A stretch of 64,000 nucleotides of DNA from an uncultured Coriobacteriales bacterium (GCA_934636245.1 CAKUAI010000005.1:124001-188000), one strand, 5' to 3'; numbered from the stretch's first letter, positions 44,008 to 52,735 are shown. Numbers and translations: made by a program. The notes: a model not told the origin generated them from the letters alone.

Positions 44008-44098
44008 CGTACCCACTTCGGCCTTGTGTTGAGCAGGGCGCCCGGTCTTTGCGCTTAGGGGAGTGCGGAGGGTTATCGTGGAAAGGGAGTACCACATC

Positions 44099-45204
44099 AT
44101 GAGCAAGATCAACGGGTCTTCTATCTCTCGCCGTAGCCTCATCCAGGTTGCTGCTGGTGTCGCCGTTGCAGCTGCCGCTGCTGGCGTCGCTATCGAGGCG
44201 GCCACACCTGAGCAGGCACTGGCCGCTGGCAAGAAAAAGAAGGAAATCAAGATTGCCGCTTCCGACGATCCCTCGTACGTGATTGACGCTACGGGCAAGC
44301 AGGTCCTGGTGCCCGAGAGGATCGAGCGCGTCGCCATCACCTGTCAGGGTGGCACCACCCACGAGGCCGTCATCTTCGGCGGCGCCGACAAGATCGTAGC
44401 CGAGCCTTCCATGAAGAGGTTCCCCAGCTTCTCCGCATGTTCCCCGAGCTCAACGACGTGACCGACGGTGGCTCGTTCGACGACATCAATATCGAGACCA
44501 TCGCAGCCACTGCACCTGACATTGCGCTTTGTGGCGTCAGCTCCGACAAGGGCAACGCCCAGATCGAGGAGATCGGCATCCCCGCGTACGTCATGCTTAT
44601 CGGTTGGGCAGGCGTCGAGTCGCTCAAGCAGGAGTTCCTCAACGTCTCTCACCTGTTCGGCAACGACGAGCGCGGTCAGGAGCTCGTGGACTACTGGGAT
44701 GAGAAGCTCGACCTTATCGCCGAGCGCGTGGCGGCGCTTCCCGAGGAGGAGCGCGCCAAGACGGTGTACTACATCAGCAAGCCCGACATCACGAAGGCAA
44801 ACACCGGCGACTGGGGCCGTAGCTGGCTCGATGCCTGTGGCGTGACGTTTGCGGTGCCCGAGGAGGACCTCAATGGTGACATCACCGCCGAGAAGGCCAT
44901 CGGCTGGGACCCCGACTACATCGTGATCCAGGGCGGCCGCGGCGACGTCTCCGAACTGCTCAACGAGCCCACCGTCCAGGACATGAAGGCCATCCAGTCC
45001 GGCGAGGTGCACACCTGCCCCATCGGCGGCTTCTGGTGGGACCGTCCCTCCGCTGAGGCCCCGCTCGCCTTCCTGTGGCTGGCACAGATCACGCACCCCG
45101 GCTACTTCAACGACATCGACCTCGAGCAGGAGACTGTTGACTTCTTCAAGCGCTTCTACAACTACGACCTCCCCCAGAAGGAGTACGAGTCCCTCTTCGC
45201 ATAG
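44099..45204 (+). pseudogene. Siderophore/haem ABC substrate-binding protein, frameshifted
   Basis: Starts at the ATG at 44099 (AAGGGAG upstream) with a Tat-like signal SRRSLIQVAAGVAVAAA. The first frame runs to EPSMKRFP. A one-base loss in the C-run near 44427 moves the rest (QLLRMFPELNDVTDGG through KEYESLFA) into another frame ending at 45204. Together the frames give a normal-length class III binding protein of the BtuF/FepB type (TAPDIALCG, GDWGRSWLDACG). Order permease-ATPase-binding protein is the usual operon with all three genes damaged. Confidence 0.85.
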
Positions 45205-45231
45205 GCCCCAGGCGGCCTGTTCCTCTCTCGG

Positions 45232-45270
45232 CGGCCCCCTGCAATCCCCCCGCAGGGGGCCGTTCTCGTG
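45232..45270 (+). terminator. Hairpin after the damaged ABC operon
   Basis: CGGCCCCCTGC and GCAGGGGGCCG pair around a 9-base loop, followed by TTCTCGTGTTT. It overlaps the first unit of the 66-bp repeats at 45251. Confidence 0.75.
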
Positions 45271-45420
45271 TTTGGCACCTCCGGGGTCAAGGAGGTTGCT
45301 CGTGCTAAGGGGGCTTCCCGCAGGGGCCATTTTGTGTTGGAACCCACGGGGCCAAGAAGGCGGCTTGCGCCAAGAAGACTTCCCGCAAGGGGTCGTTTTG
45401 CCTGGAATGCTGCTCGCCCT
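45251..45420. repeat. Degenerate tandem repeat, about 66-bp unit, 2.5 copies
   Basis: Units start with CCGCAGG or CCGCAAG at 45251, 45318 and 45383. Shared segments include GGCC(G/A)TTTTGTGTTGG and CGGGG(T/C)CAAG(G/A)AGG. Units have diverged by roughly a quarter. The region 45205-45746 otherwise holds only the terminator hairpin and the leader of the nitroreductase gene. Confidence 0.7.
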
Positions 45421-45746
45421 GTCATGGCTTGAGGAGCAAGACTCTTCAGATACCGCCGCAAAAACGGGGTTCTCCAGCCGCAAAAAAGAGAGTTGCCCGT
45501 GTTTAACGCGATCTTTAATGGATGCGCAAATCAGCCAAGAAAAAAAATGCCTGCTCAGAATGGGTGCTTTGCTTGGCACCAGACAACCGCGCGTCCACGG
45601 TCGTCTCACTTGACCGAACGTGTGACTGGAGAACCCTGTTTTTGCGGAAACATCTCCTGATTTTCACCCGTGCCGCTTACAATTGCCGCCATGCAAGTGG
45701 ATTTGGCCCCATGGCCGTTGACGAGATGAGAAAGGACCATGCGAAT

Positions 45747-46277
45747 ATGAACGCTGATGCCTATCTTGACCTGCTGCGTGACCGCTATTCTGTGCGTGCG
45801 TTTGCTGATGAGCAGCTGACGGAGGAAGAGCTCGCTGCCATTCTCGAGGCTGGCCGTCTTTCGCCCACCGCATGCAACAACCAGCCTGTTCGCATCTGCG
45901 TTGTGCAGAGCGCCGAAGGCCTCGCCAAGGTGGACGAGTGCTCGAAGTGCCGCTACGGCGCGCCCACCGCGCTCATCGTTGCATTCGTCAAGAATGCTTC
46001 GGCCAAGGGCATGGGCTGCGAGTCGGGCGACTTCGGCACCATCGACGCCTCCATCGTGCTCACCAACATGGCAAACGCTGCCGCGGCCCTGGGTCTCGGC
46101 AGCTGCTGGGTTGGCGCCTACGACTCCCAGGCCGTGCGCGCCCGCTTCAACGTCCCGGCCGACTACGAGCTGGTAGACATGCTCATGCTGGGCCACCCCG
46201 CCCCCGAGTGCACTCCCAGCCCCCGCCACGCTGACCGCTTCCCCCTCACCCAAACCGTGAGCCACGAGACCTTCTAG
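45747..46277 (+). CDS. Nitroreductase-family FMN oxidoreductase
   Basis: 176 residues from the ATG at 45747 (AAAGGA upstream); an in-frame ATG at 45726 is possible. Nitroreductase landmarks: DRYSVRAFADEQLTEEEL, ILEAGRLSPTACNNQPVRI, FGTIDASIVLTNMANAAAALGLGSCWVGAY, and LGHPAPECTP. It is a short member with an FMN-binding dimer fold using NAD(P)H to reduce nitro, quinone or related substrates. The specific substrate is unknown. Confidence 0.9.
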   Translation: MNADAYLDLLRDRYSVRAFADEQLTEEELAAILEAGRLSPTACNNQPVRICVVQSAEGLAKVDECSKCRYGAPTALIVAFVKNASAKGMGCESGDFGTIDASIVLTNMANAAAALGLGSCWVGAYDSQAVRARFNVPADYELVDMLMLGHPAPECTPSPRHADRFPLTQTVSHETF

Positions 46278-46486
46278 CCCACGGCTTTCTTTGCTTGACA
46301 CGCTAGTCTGTATACCTTGCATCTACGGTGAGAGCCCTGGGCACAAGTCCGTATCTCTCGTGCTTTGCCCTCAGTGTTCTAACGGCTAATGTAGGACAAA
46401 CGCACAAGGTGGCCAAACCTTCAGGTGTAGTTTTACGGCCTTTGCCCTTCACTCTCAACGGCCCAACCCGTCGCCGTAAACGCACA

Positions 46487-46572
46487 GGAAACGAAAAGAC
46501 CCTCCTGGCGCAGTTCCGCAGCCGCCGAAGGCGGCGAGGACTGTCTGAGCACAGGAGGGTCCTTTTCGTTCC
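46487..46572. repeat. Bidirectional core-hairpin element, copy 1 of 3
   Basis: The basal stem GGAAACGAAAAG/CTTTTCGTTCC leads into CCCTCCTG/CAGGAGGG and an inner GCCGCC-GAA-GGCGGC hairpin with fixed internal loops (TCCGCA opposite GAGG). About 58 core bases are identical in the copies at 48384 and 48597. CCTATGGGAGAC follows on the right, and about 55 bp to the left (46431-46486) is also similar to the left flank of copy 3. The stretch 46278-46704 holds only this and its flanks. Confidence 0.9.
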
Positions 46573-46704
46573 TATGGGAGACTCACGAGCTACCCAGCCG
46601 CACCGTCCGTGCTTTGCTGATTTGCCGCCGAAGAAGCTGTGACTTGCGGTCCTGGGCTATACTCGACCATGTTCAGGGAAAGCAAAGTCCTTTGGAGGCA
46701 AGAC

Positions 46705-46977
46705 ATGGCTTATCCGTTCATGACGTTACCCGATGGGACGGAGATCACGCATTCAGAGGCGCATCCCGACGGCACATGCTACGTCTATGTGGAAAAACCC
46801 GACAAAGAGGACTGCTTCCACAGCGGGAGATGCACTATCCCGGGATATCGCTGGGACAATGTTGAAGGTTTTACGCTTCCCGAGCTTGAGCGTTACGAGC
46901 AGATAATCCGTTCCACTGCCCACTTGATTTTGGAATTCTCTCGCGAGGGAGGGTTCGCGCATGCCTCAGGTCTTTAA
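46705..46977 (+). CDS. Conserved hypothetical small protein preceding DUF4160
   Basis: 90 residues from the ATG at 46705 with TTTGGAGGC upstream. Begins MAYPFMTLPDGTEITHSEAH; I cannot assign a function. It is soluble and acidic, with two cysteines in EDCFHSGRC. It overlaps the DUF4160 gene by 17 bp, so the two are translationally coupled. Pairing with DUF4160 suggests an antitoxin-like or adaptor role by analogy with other two-gene units (inference). Confidence 0.75.
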   Translation: MAYPFMTLPDGTEITHSEAHPDGTCYVYVEKPDKEDCFHSGRCTIPGYRWDNVEGFTLPELERYEQIIRSTAHLILEFSREGGFAHASGL

Positions 46978-47227
46978 AGTCGGGCCTTACTGGATTTTCT
47001 TTTGGTCGAATGGGGGAAGTCCGGTGGAGCCCGTTCACTTCCATATTGCGGAAGGTGGCCCAACCGCAAATGCGACGAAGGTATGGGTGACTTCGGCGGG
47101 TAAGTGTTTGCTTGCAAACAACAACTCAAACATTCCCGAACGCGCCTTGCGCAACGTCATTCGAGTTGCCGAGGCCCGAAGCGCCGAGATTGTCGCCCAA
47201 TGGGAAGACCGATTCGGCCCTGCGTAG
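46961..47227 (+). CDS. DUF4160-family protein
   Basis: 88 residues. The family signature is present: start MPQVFKVGPYWIFFWSNGG, the central PVHFHIAEG and C-terminal helix IPERALRNVIRVAEARSAEI. DUF4160 proteins are small, often paired with DUF2442 proteins, and thought to be toxin-antitoxin-like, but function is not established. A DUF2442 gene is present at 48021, about 800 bp downstream, separated by repeats, so an original pair may have been split. Confidence 0.85.
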   Translation: MPQVFKVGPYWIFFWSNGGSPVEPVHFHIAEGGPTANATKVWVTSAGKCLLANNNSNIPERALRNVIRVAEARSAEIVAQWEDRFGPA

Positions 47228-47499
47228 TTTTACCTCTAACGGATATATTTCCCCGGGTTATCTCGAGCGTGAATAGTGGACTCGCATGTTGCTCACTTGG
47301 GCGGCCTTCCATCAAGACGAGCGCCTCAAGAACTGGGTCCTAACTGAGAAGAATCAAGAGCTCTTTCCTATCGATTCTCTTCGCTGGGGAGACAATGAAC
47401 AAGTAGTCCTCCAACCGCAACTCCTCCTACATCGGTGTCGAAACCGGCCCGGGAGGGGGTTGCCAGGGGACTTGTCCATCGTCTTCCTCGGGCGGCACT

Positions 47500-47813
47500 G
47501 GCAGCGAATCGACTTTCGAAGTAGTTGGATGGGACGAGCTGGCAGCAAATCGCGTTTCGGAGTAGTTTGGACAGCTGGATTGGCAGACAAACAAGTTTCG
47601 GAGTAATGGTTTCAGTGCAAGATGGATGCACTTTTCAATTTGCAACCAAATTCTGTTGTAAAAACAACAGAATTGAGATAATCACGCCAGTTTTTAGCCT
47701 TAAAGGTCCTCTGATGCGGAGCCTGAGACCTCCATGGGGTGTTTTGATTACTCCGAAACTCGTTTTGCTGCCAATGGGTCCGGGAAAACTACTCCGAAAC
47801 TCGTTTCGCTGCC
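47500..47813. repeat. Two facing arrays of a 41-bp-period repeat
   Basis: Three units in one orientation begin GGCAGCGAATC (47500), GGCAGCAAATC (47541) and GGCAGACAAAC (47582), each followed by TTTCG(G/A)AGTA. Two units in the opposite orientation, ACTCCGAAACTCGTTT then GCTGCC, end at 47772 and 47813. All neighbours are 41 bp apart. Between the arrays is an AT-rich stretch with a perfect hairpin TTCTGTTGT/ACAACAGAA (about 47651-47673). No gene is seen in 47228-48020. Confidence 0.85.
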
Positions 47814-48020
47814 AGAAAAGGTCCCGGAACGGACCCTTGCGGTGCGTGGCAAGGCGAGGGTCGCCCTGGACGACCAGCATTGGAAGCGGCCGGCTGCGAG
47901 TGAAACGGCAATCGAGCGCAGTTGACCTCGTCGAACGAGCTGCCTACCAGTGCCGTCGCAATGGCAGGCAGCGCCGTACCGCCCATTCTTACTGTTTTCC
48001 TAGGCTTGGGGGTGTTCGTC

Positions 48021-48368
48021 ATGCAGCATGACGTGACGTTTTATACCAAACGCGGATTCGACTATAAGGCGGCTGAGTATTTTGCCTCGGGGCGTCGCAA
48101 GGCGACGGCGGTTAAGCCTTTGCCGGATAAGTCACTCCTCGTCACGTTCGATAACGGCGAGATGAGGTTCTACGACATGACGCCGCTGATATGCCCCGGC
48201 ACGGTCTTTGCCTTTCTTTCAGACGAGGCCGCGTTCGAGCGTGCGTACATTGATGAGAATCACGACATTGTCTGGGATATCGACCCTCAGGTCGACAGCG
48301 CGGTTGTTTGGAACAACAAGGTGGACATCAGTGCCGACACTTGCTATCTAGAAGGGAAAGTCGCTTAG
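48021..48368 (+). CDS. DUF2442-family protein
   Basis: 115 residues from the ATG at 48021 (TTGGGGGTG upstream). The DUF2442 core is KPLPDKSLLVTFDNGEMRFYDMTPLI and later RAYIDENHDIVWDIDPQVD. Family function is unproven; members frequently neighbour DUF4160 genes. It ends 15-20 bp before core-hairpin copy 2, which would act as its terminator. Confidence 0.85.
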   Translation: MQHDVTFYTKRGFDYKAAEYFASGRRKATAVKPLPDKSLLVTFDNGEMRFYDMTPLICPGTVFAFLSDEAAFERAYIDENHDIVWDIDPQVDSAVVWNNKVDISADTCYLEGKVA

Positions 48369-48383
48369 CGCTTCAGCCGCACG

Positions 48384-48468
48384 TGGAACGAAAGGACCCT
48401 CCTGGCGCAGTTCCGCAGCCGCCGAAGGCGGCGAGGACTGTCTGAGCACAGGAGGGTCTTTTCGTCCC
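48384..48468. repeat. Bidirectional core-hairpin element, copy 2 of 3
   Basis: GGAACGAAAGGACCC pairs with GGGTCTTTTCGTCCC around the invariant core, with a T-rich right end suitable for terminating the DUF2442 gene. CCTATGGGAGAC follows. The 130 bp to copy 3 holds further partial copies of the flanking segment (CCATGGGAGAC at about 48508). Confidence 0.9.
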
Positions 48469-48596
48469 TATGGGAGACCTACGAGCCATCCAGCCGCCTT
48501 TCGCCCTTGATCCCTCCCATGGGAGACATGCTTTGACCCGAGACCGTCCTTCGCCCTTAGCGCTCCCAACGGCCTGACCCGTATGTCCGACGCGCA

Positions 48597-48683
48597 AGGT
48601 GACAGAAAACCCTCCTGGCGCAGTTCCGCAGCCGCCGAAGGCGGCGAGGACTGTCTGAGCACAGGAGGGTTTATCTGTCACCT
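48597..48683. repeat. Bidirectional core-hairpin element, copy 3 of 3
   Basis: The core is identical to copies 1 and 2, but the basal stem is a different sequence: AGGTGACAGAAAA on the left and TTTATCTGTCACCT on the right, still paired. It lies 18 bp beyond the minus-strand flavoprotein stop (48701) and would terminate that gene. With copies 1 and 2 it shows both arms changing together. Confidence 0.9.
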
Positions 48684-48700
48684 ATGGGAGACGCTCGGCC

Positions 48701-50302
48701 CTACTCAGCCTCTGCGTCGATGTCCTCGCTCATCCACATGCCAGCCAGGCGGCCGCAGTTGTAGGCGGTCATGAGCGAAGTGCCCTCGTAGTCGCAGTAG
48801 GGCGTGGAGATGGTGGAGCCGTTGTCGGCGCCGGCCACGAAGAGGTTGGGCACTGCTGCACCCGTGCGATCGATGGACTGCAAGCGGTCGTTGGTCTTCA
48901 CGCCACCCATTGAGGTCCAGCCGGAGGGCTGGAACTCGAGCGCATAGAACGGACCCTGCTCGATGGCGTTCATGAAGGAGGCAGGCTTGCCCATGAAGTT
49001 GTCGACGCCCTCGGCGCAGTCGGCGTTGTACTCCTCGATGGTCTTTACCAGGGCGGGGCAGGCGATGGCCTCAGCCAGCTCCTCGATGGAGTCAGCCTTA
49101 TAGCACCAGCCCTCCTCGCAGGCGGTGTCAAAGCCGGCCTGCACGCCCTCGAGCGTCTTGCCGGAGAGCGTCATCTTGCCGGTGGGCCAATTCTCCTCGT
49201 CGGAGCCGTTTACCGTGTAGGCGTCGGAGCCCTCAAGGGCATCGACGTAGGCCTGGTCGACGATGCAGTAATACGTGCCACCCACCAGGGAGATGGCGCC
49301 GCCGATGGCCAGCGGGAAGTTGGCGAACTTTGCCTCGTTGGCGAAGCGGCGGCCGAAGTGGTTGACCATGAGGCCGCCGTAGATGCCGCAGCAGAAGGCA
49401 GGGTTCTTGCGGTCGTACACGGGGGTTACCTTGTCGGAGGAGCCGGTAAACTCGTTGCCGCACAGGCCCCACTGGGTGCCGTACATGCCGCCCGCGGCCA
49501 CAACGGAGTTGATGCCCGTGCCGTCGGAGAGGGTGTTGCCCAGGGCGTTGACCTTCGTGCCGTAGCGCTCGATCATCATCTCGTCGTTGCCCAGGAAGCC
49601 GCCGGTTGCCACGAGGGTCTTCTTGCCGCGCACGTCAACCTTGGTGCCGTCGCCGTAGACGCAGTGCATGCCCATGACGGCGCCGTCCTCAACGATGAGA
49701 CTCTCCAGGGCGCAGTCGAACACGAACTGTGCGCCGCGCTCCTCGCACCACTGCTCGAGGGGCAGCCAGCGCTCCTCGCCGCGCACTCCCTTCTCCTTCG
49801 TGCCGAAGCCGATGCGCACGGAGTCGAAGCCGGAACCGTAGTTGTCGGGGCGCATGTAGGTCTCGATGCCGAACTCGGTGGTGAACATGTCCACGGTCTC
49901 ACCGGAAAGCTCGAGGCACTTCTTCACGACAGGGGCGACGATCGACCAGTGCGACCAGTCCATGATGTGGTTGAAGGCGTGCTCGACGGTGATGTCGATG
50001 CCGGCTTCCTTCTGCGCCGTGGACTGAACCACGAACGGGCCGCCGGCAAGAGCGCCGTTGGCGAGGCCGATGAAACCACCCTTCTCAACCACGATGACGC
50101 TCTTGCCTGCGCGGCAGGCCTCAACGGCGGCAAACATGCCAGCCGCGCCGGCACCAGCGATGACGATGTCGGCCTCGAGCGTGTCGCCGGCGGCCTGCTC
50201 GGTCTGGGCAGGGGCGGTCTCGGCCAGGGCCACGGAGGCGCCCATGGCAGCGGCGGTGGCGGCGCTTGCGGCGGTGACGAAGTTGCGGCGGGTCATGTCC
50301 AT
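48701..50302 (-). CDS. Tat-exported fumarate-reductase-like flavoprotein, no haem
   Basis: 533 residues from the ATG at 50302 (AAAGGGATTCCGC upstream). A Tat signal has RR in MDMTRRNFVTAASAATAAA. The FAD-binding motif is ADIVIAGAGAAGMFAAVEA and the C-terminal segment PNLFVAGADNGSTISTPY. It lacks CxxCH sites, so unlike 7214-8920 it needs an external electron donor. The usual MGG loop appears as SGWTSMGGVKTNDR. Adjacent and divergent to a membrane LuxR gene. Substrate unknown. Confidence 0.88.
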   Translation of the reverse strand: MDMTRRNFVTAASAATAAAMGASVALAETAPAQTEQAAGDTLEADIVIAGAGAAGMFAAVEACRAGKSVIVVEKGGFIGLANGALAGGPFVVQSTAQKEAGIDITVEHAFNHIMDWSHWSIVAPVVKKCLELSGETVDMFTTEFGIETYMRPDNYGSGFDSVRIGFGTKEKGVRGEERWLPLEQWCEERGAQFVFDCALESLIVEDGAVMGMHCVYGDGTKVDVRGKKTLVATGGFLGNDEMMIERYGTKVNALGNTLSDGTGINSVVAAGGMYGTQWGLCGNEFTGSSDKVTPVYDRKNPAFCCGIYGGLMVNHFGRRFANEAKFANFPLAIGGAISLVGGTYYCIVDQAYVDALEGSDAYTVNGSDEENWPTGKMTLSGKTLEGVQAGFDTACEEGWCYKADSIEELAEAIACPALVKTIEEYNADCAEGVDNFMGKPASFMNAIEQGPFYALEFQPSGWTSMGGVKTNDRLQSIDRTGAAVPNLFVAGADNGSTISTPYCDYEGTSLMTAYNCGRLAGMWMSEDIDAEAE

Positions 50303-50537
50303 TGCGGAATCCCTTTCTGTTGCGGTGCGTGCACACCAATCTGTGGGTTGCCTGACGCGTGCGGGTTGCGCTGCCGTCAGGCGCTGAGGCCATCGTGGGC
50401 CGTGCCGTCCAGTCGCGAAAGGCTGAACGTGGGGCGATAGCGGGGGATTCGAGGCCGCCGCGGTGTGATGCAACAATCACCCTTAAATCACCCTTTATCG
50501 TGTAGCTGGTATTTTGATAGTTTTGACTATTCAAGCG

Positions 50538-50550
50538 CGCACAATGTGCG
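50538..50550. promoter_or_regulatory. Palindrome in the flavoprotein-LuxR divergent region
   Basis: CGCACA-A-TGTGCG is a perfect inverted repeat 48 bp before the LuxR start and 235 bp before the flavoprotein start, with TTGACT nearby at 50523. It is a candidate operator for the divergent pair; no promoter boxes could be fixed confidently. Confidence 0.4.
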
Positions 50551-50597
50551 TACACTTGCGCTGATAATGAGCAGTGGCAAACAAGGGGAGCCCGCCC

Positions 50598-52148
50598 GTG
50601 ATATATGCGACGAAACAGCCTCAAGACACCCCGTCCGCGACCAGTGCGTCCCAGCCGTTGGAACTGTTGAGCGAGGCGGAAGATGCCCAGAGACGCGGCG
50701 CGCCTCTCTTGCCGTGGTCGTTCCTTGGCGTGGGCGTGCTCGTTGCCTGGCTGTGCTGTACGCACCTGCCAGGGGTCTTTCTCCTCTCAGATGGCATGGG
50801 TGCCGGCACTGTCAAGACAATCGTCGACTATGGCATGCGTGTGGGCGATATCGGCTTCTTTTTGATGTATGCGGCCTTGCTCCGGCGGCTCGGGCCTATT
50901 TCCTCGCATCCCCGAATGTGCTGCGGGCTTGTCGCGCTTAGCTCGGTGGGGACGTTTGCGGCCACTCTGTTTCTTGCGGCCTCATCTGCTTCCAGCCTGA
51001 TTTTCCTGGCCATCCTCAGCATGCTTACTGGCCTGGGAGGAGCCGCGCTCTTCCTGCTCTGGGCCGAGGTGTACGCTCAGCTCGGCAATACGCGCTGCCT
51101 TCTCTTTGGAGCCATGGGCTGCATCTTTGCGGGATTGATTGCCCTGGTTATCTCTCATCTCGATACTACTGCTGCCAATGTTGCCATAGCGCTGCTTCCC
51201 GCCGCATCAGGCGTCATGGCCGCGCTTTCCCTGTCGCGCCTGCCGGGAGAGGCTTGTTTTGAGCGCAGTGAGACGGGCCGCGTCGTGCAGGTGTCCCCTG
51301 ACGTGACCTATCCGGTGCCCTGGAAGCTGCTCGTTCTCATGGCTCTCGCTGGTTTTGCCTCGGGCTTTGCCGGGTCTCTTCTTGTTGAGGCGGATGGTAC
51401 CGGTGCTACGCACCGCATTCTGGCGACGGTCGTTTCTGGTGTCGTGCTGCTTGCCGCCTTCTTTCTGCGCAAAGGCGAGATTGACGTGCGCTTCTTTGCA
51501 TGGGTCACGCTCCCGCTCGCGCTTGTCTTCTTTGCTGTCATCCCCCTGCTCGGCACCACGGCCGGCATGCTCGTGTCATTCCTGGTCAAGCTTGCATATG
51601 TGGCGTTCGCCCTGTTCGTGCTGTTCATGCTTGCCAATGTGTGCTATCGCCACGCCATCCCTTCGGCGCGCGTCTTTGCCTATGCGCGCGCTTCAAGCGA
51701 GGCGGCTATGTTTGTGGGCATCCTTTTGCGTCGTTGGATGCGTTCGGTAGGCATCCTCGATGGCCAAGAGATGCTCTGGGTCATCAGCCTCATCGGTCTC
51801 GTCGCTACGGTGGGGTGCGTTCTGCTATGGCACACTGAGCGTTCGGTGACCTCGGACTGGGGGGTGTCGGGCGTTGATGCGGCGAGCGGTTTCAAGGTGA
51901 AGAGCCCTCGTGACGAGTTGCTCGAGCGTATGGACGCCCTTGCCCGGGAGAAGGGCCTCACGCCTCGTGAGCAGGAAATCCTGACCCTTCTTGCCCAGGG
52001 CTATACGGCCCCCGCCATCGAGGGGGAGCTCTTCATGTCACATAACACGCTCAAGACGCACCTGCGCCACATTTACGGAAAGCTCGACGTTCATACCCGC
52101 GCCGAAGCCTTGGAGATGCTGGGCGTCTCGGGCAGCGTTGGGCGTTAG
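50598..52148 (+). CDS. Membrane-bound LuxR-family regulator (multi-pass N-terminus)
   Basis: 516 residues from a GTG at 50598, with GGGGAG 7 bases upstream; the GTG at 50574 lacks a site. About ten to twelve hydrophobic segments span residues 35-410. The C-terminal LuxR helix-turn-helix is LTPREQEILTLLAQGYTAP with FMSHNTLKTHLRHIYGKLDVH. It is divergent from the flavoprotein gene at 48701 by 295 bp and is its probable regulator (positional inference). Third such regulator in the window. Confidence 0.9.
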   Translation: MIYATKQPQDTPSATSASQPLELLSEAEDAQRRGAPLLPWSFLGVGVLVAWLCCTHLPGVFLLSDGMGAGTVKTIVDYGMRVGDIGFFLMYAALLRRLGPISSHPRMCCGLVALSSVGTFAATLFLAASSASSLIFLAILSMLTGLGGAALFLLWAEVYAQLGNTRCLLFGAMGCIFAGLIALVISHLDTTAANVAIALLPAASGVMAALSLSRLPGEACFERSETGRVVQVSPDVTYPVPWKLLVLMALAGFASGFAGSLLVEADGTGATHRILATVVSGVVLLAAFFLRKGEIDVRFFAWVTLPLALVFFAVIPLLGTTAGMLVSFLVKLAYVAFALFVLFMLANVCYRHAIPSARVFAYARASSEAAMFVGILLRRWMRSVGILDGQEMLWVISLIGLVATVGCVLLWHTERSVTSDWGVSGVDAASGFKVKSPRDELLERMDALAREKGLTPREQEILTLLAQGYTAPAIEGELFMSHNTLKTHLRHIYGKLDVHTRAEALEMLGVSGSVGR

Positions 52149-52213
52149 CGCGTGCGGTTTTGCTATCCTCAGGTGTTGTACGTTTTACCTCACGCGACCA
52201 TCGGAGGTTCATC

Positions 52214-52588
52214 ATGCTTGAAGTCATTCATACCGACAAGGGCCCTGCGGCCATCGGTCCCTACTCCCAGGCCATCAAGGCCGGCGGCTTCGTGTACGTG
52301 AGCGGTCAGCTGCCCTTCGTGCCTGAGACCGGCGAGCTGCTTGAGGGCACGGTTGCACAGAAGTGCGCCCAGGCCGCCAAGAACATCGCCGCCATCCTTG
52401 AGGCTGCGGGCAGTGGTATGGACAAGGTCGTCAAGACCACCGTCTTCCTTACTGACCTGGCCGACTTTGCCGAGGTGAACGCCGAGTACGCCAAGCACTT
52501 CGTCTCCAACCCCGCGCGCGAGTGCGTGCAGGTGGCCGCCCTGCCCAAGGGCAGTGTCCTGGAGATCTCGGTCATCGCCGAGGCCTAA
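52214..52588 (+). CDS. ridA: RidA-family reactive intermediate deaminase
   Basis: 124 residues from the ATG at 52214 with CGGAGG upstream. RidA signatures: GPAAIGPYSQAIKAGGFVYVSGQLP, ARECVQVAALPKGSVLEI with the catalytic arginine in PARECVQ. It hydrolyses enamine/imine intermediates such as 2-aminoacrylate produced by serine/threonine dehydratases. A serine dehydratase gene is 1.7 kb away, which fits. Followed by a terminator. Confidence 0.95.
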   Translation: MLEVIHTDKGPAAIGPYSQAIKAGGFVYVSGQLPFVPETGELLEGTVAQKCAQAAKNIAAILEAAGSGMDKVVKTTVFLTDLADFAEVNAEYAKHFVSNPARECVQVAALPKGSVLEISVIAEA

Positions 52589-52601
52589 AGTTTTCTGGAA
52601 C

Positions 52602-52681
52602 ATCGCCGTGGCTTGGGACGCTGCGAGGGTCCGTGCACTCCGGTGCGCCTTGCCTCCACGCCCCTCGCCACGGCGATTTTC
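52602..52681 (+). terminator. Terminator of ridA, large stem
   Basis: ATCGCCGTGGC (52602-52612) and GCCACGGCGAT (52667-52677) pair, with a nested GCGAGGG/CCCCTCGC stem, followed by TTTT. Confidence 0.75.
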
Positions 52682-52735
52682 ATATCTTGAACCCCCGTTT
52701 TTCAAGGTGCCTCTTGGGCCCTGGTTTGGACAACG

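Noticed and set aside
47500..47813. CRISPR array
   Set aside because: Repeats are imperfect, only two and three units long, in opposite orientations, with about 14-bp intervals and no cas genes.
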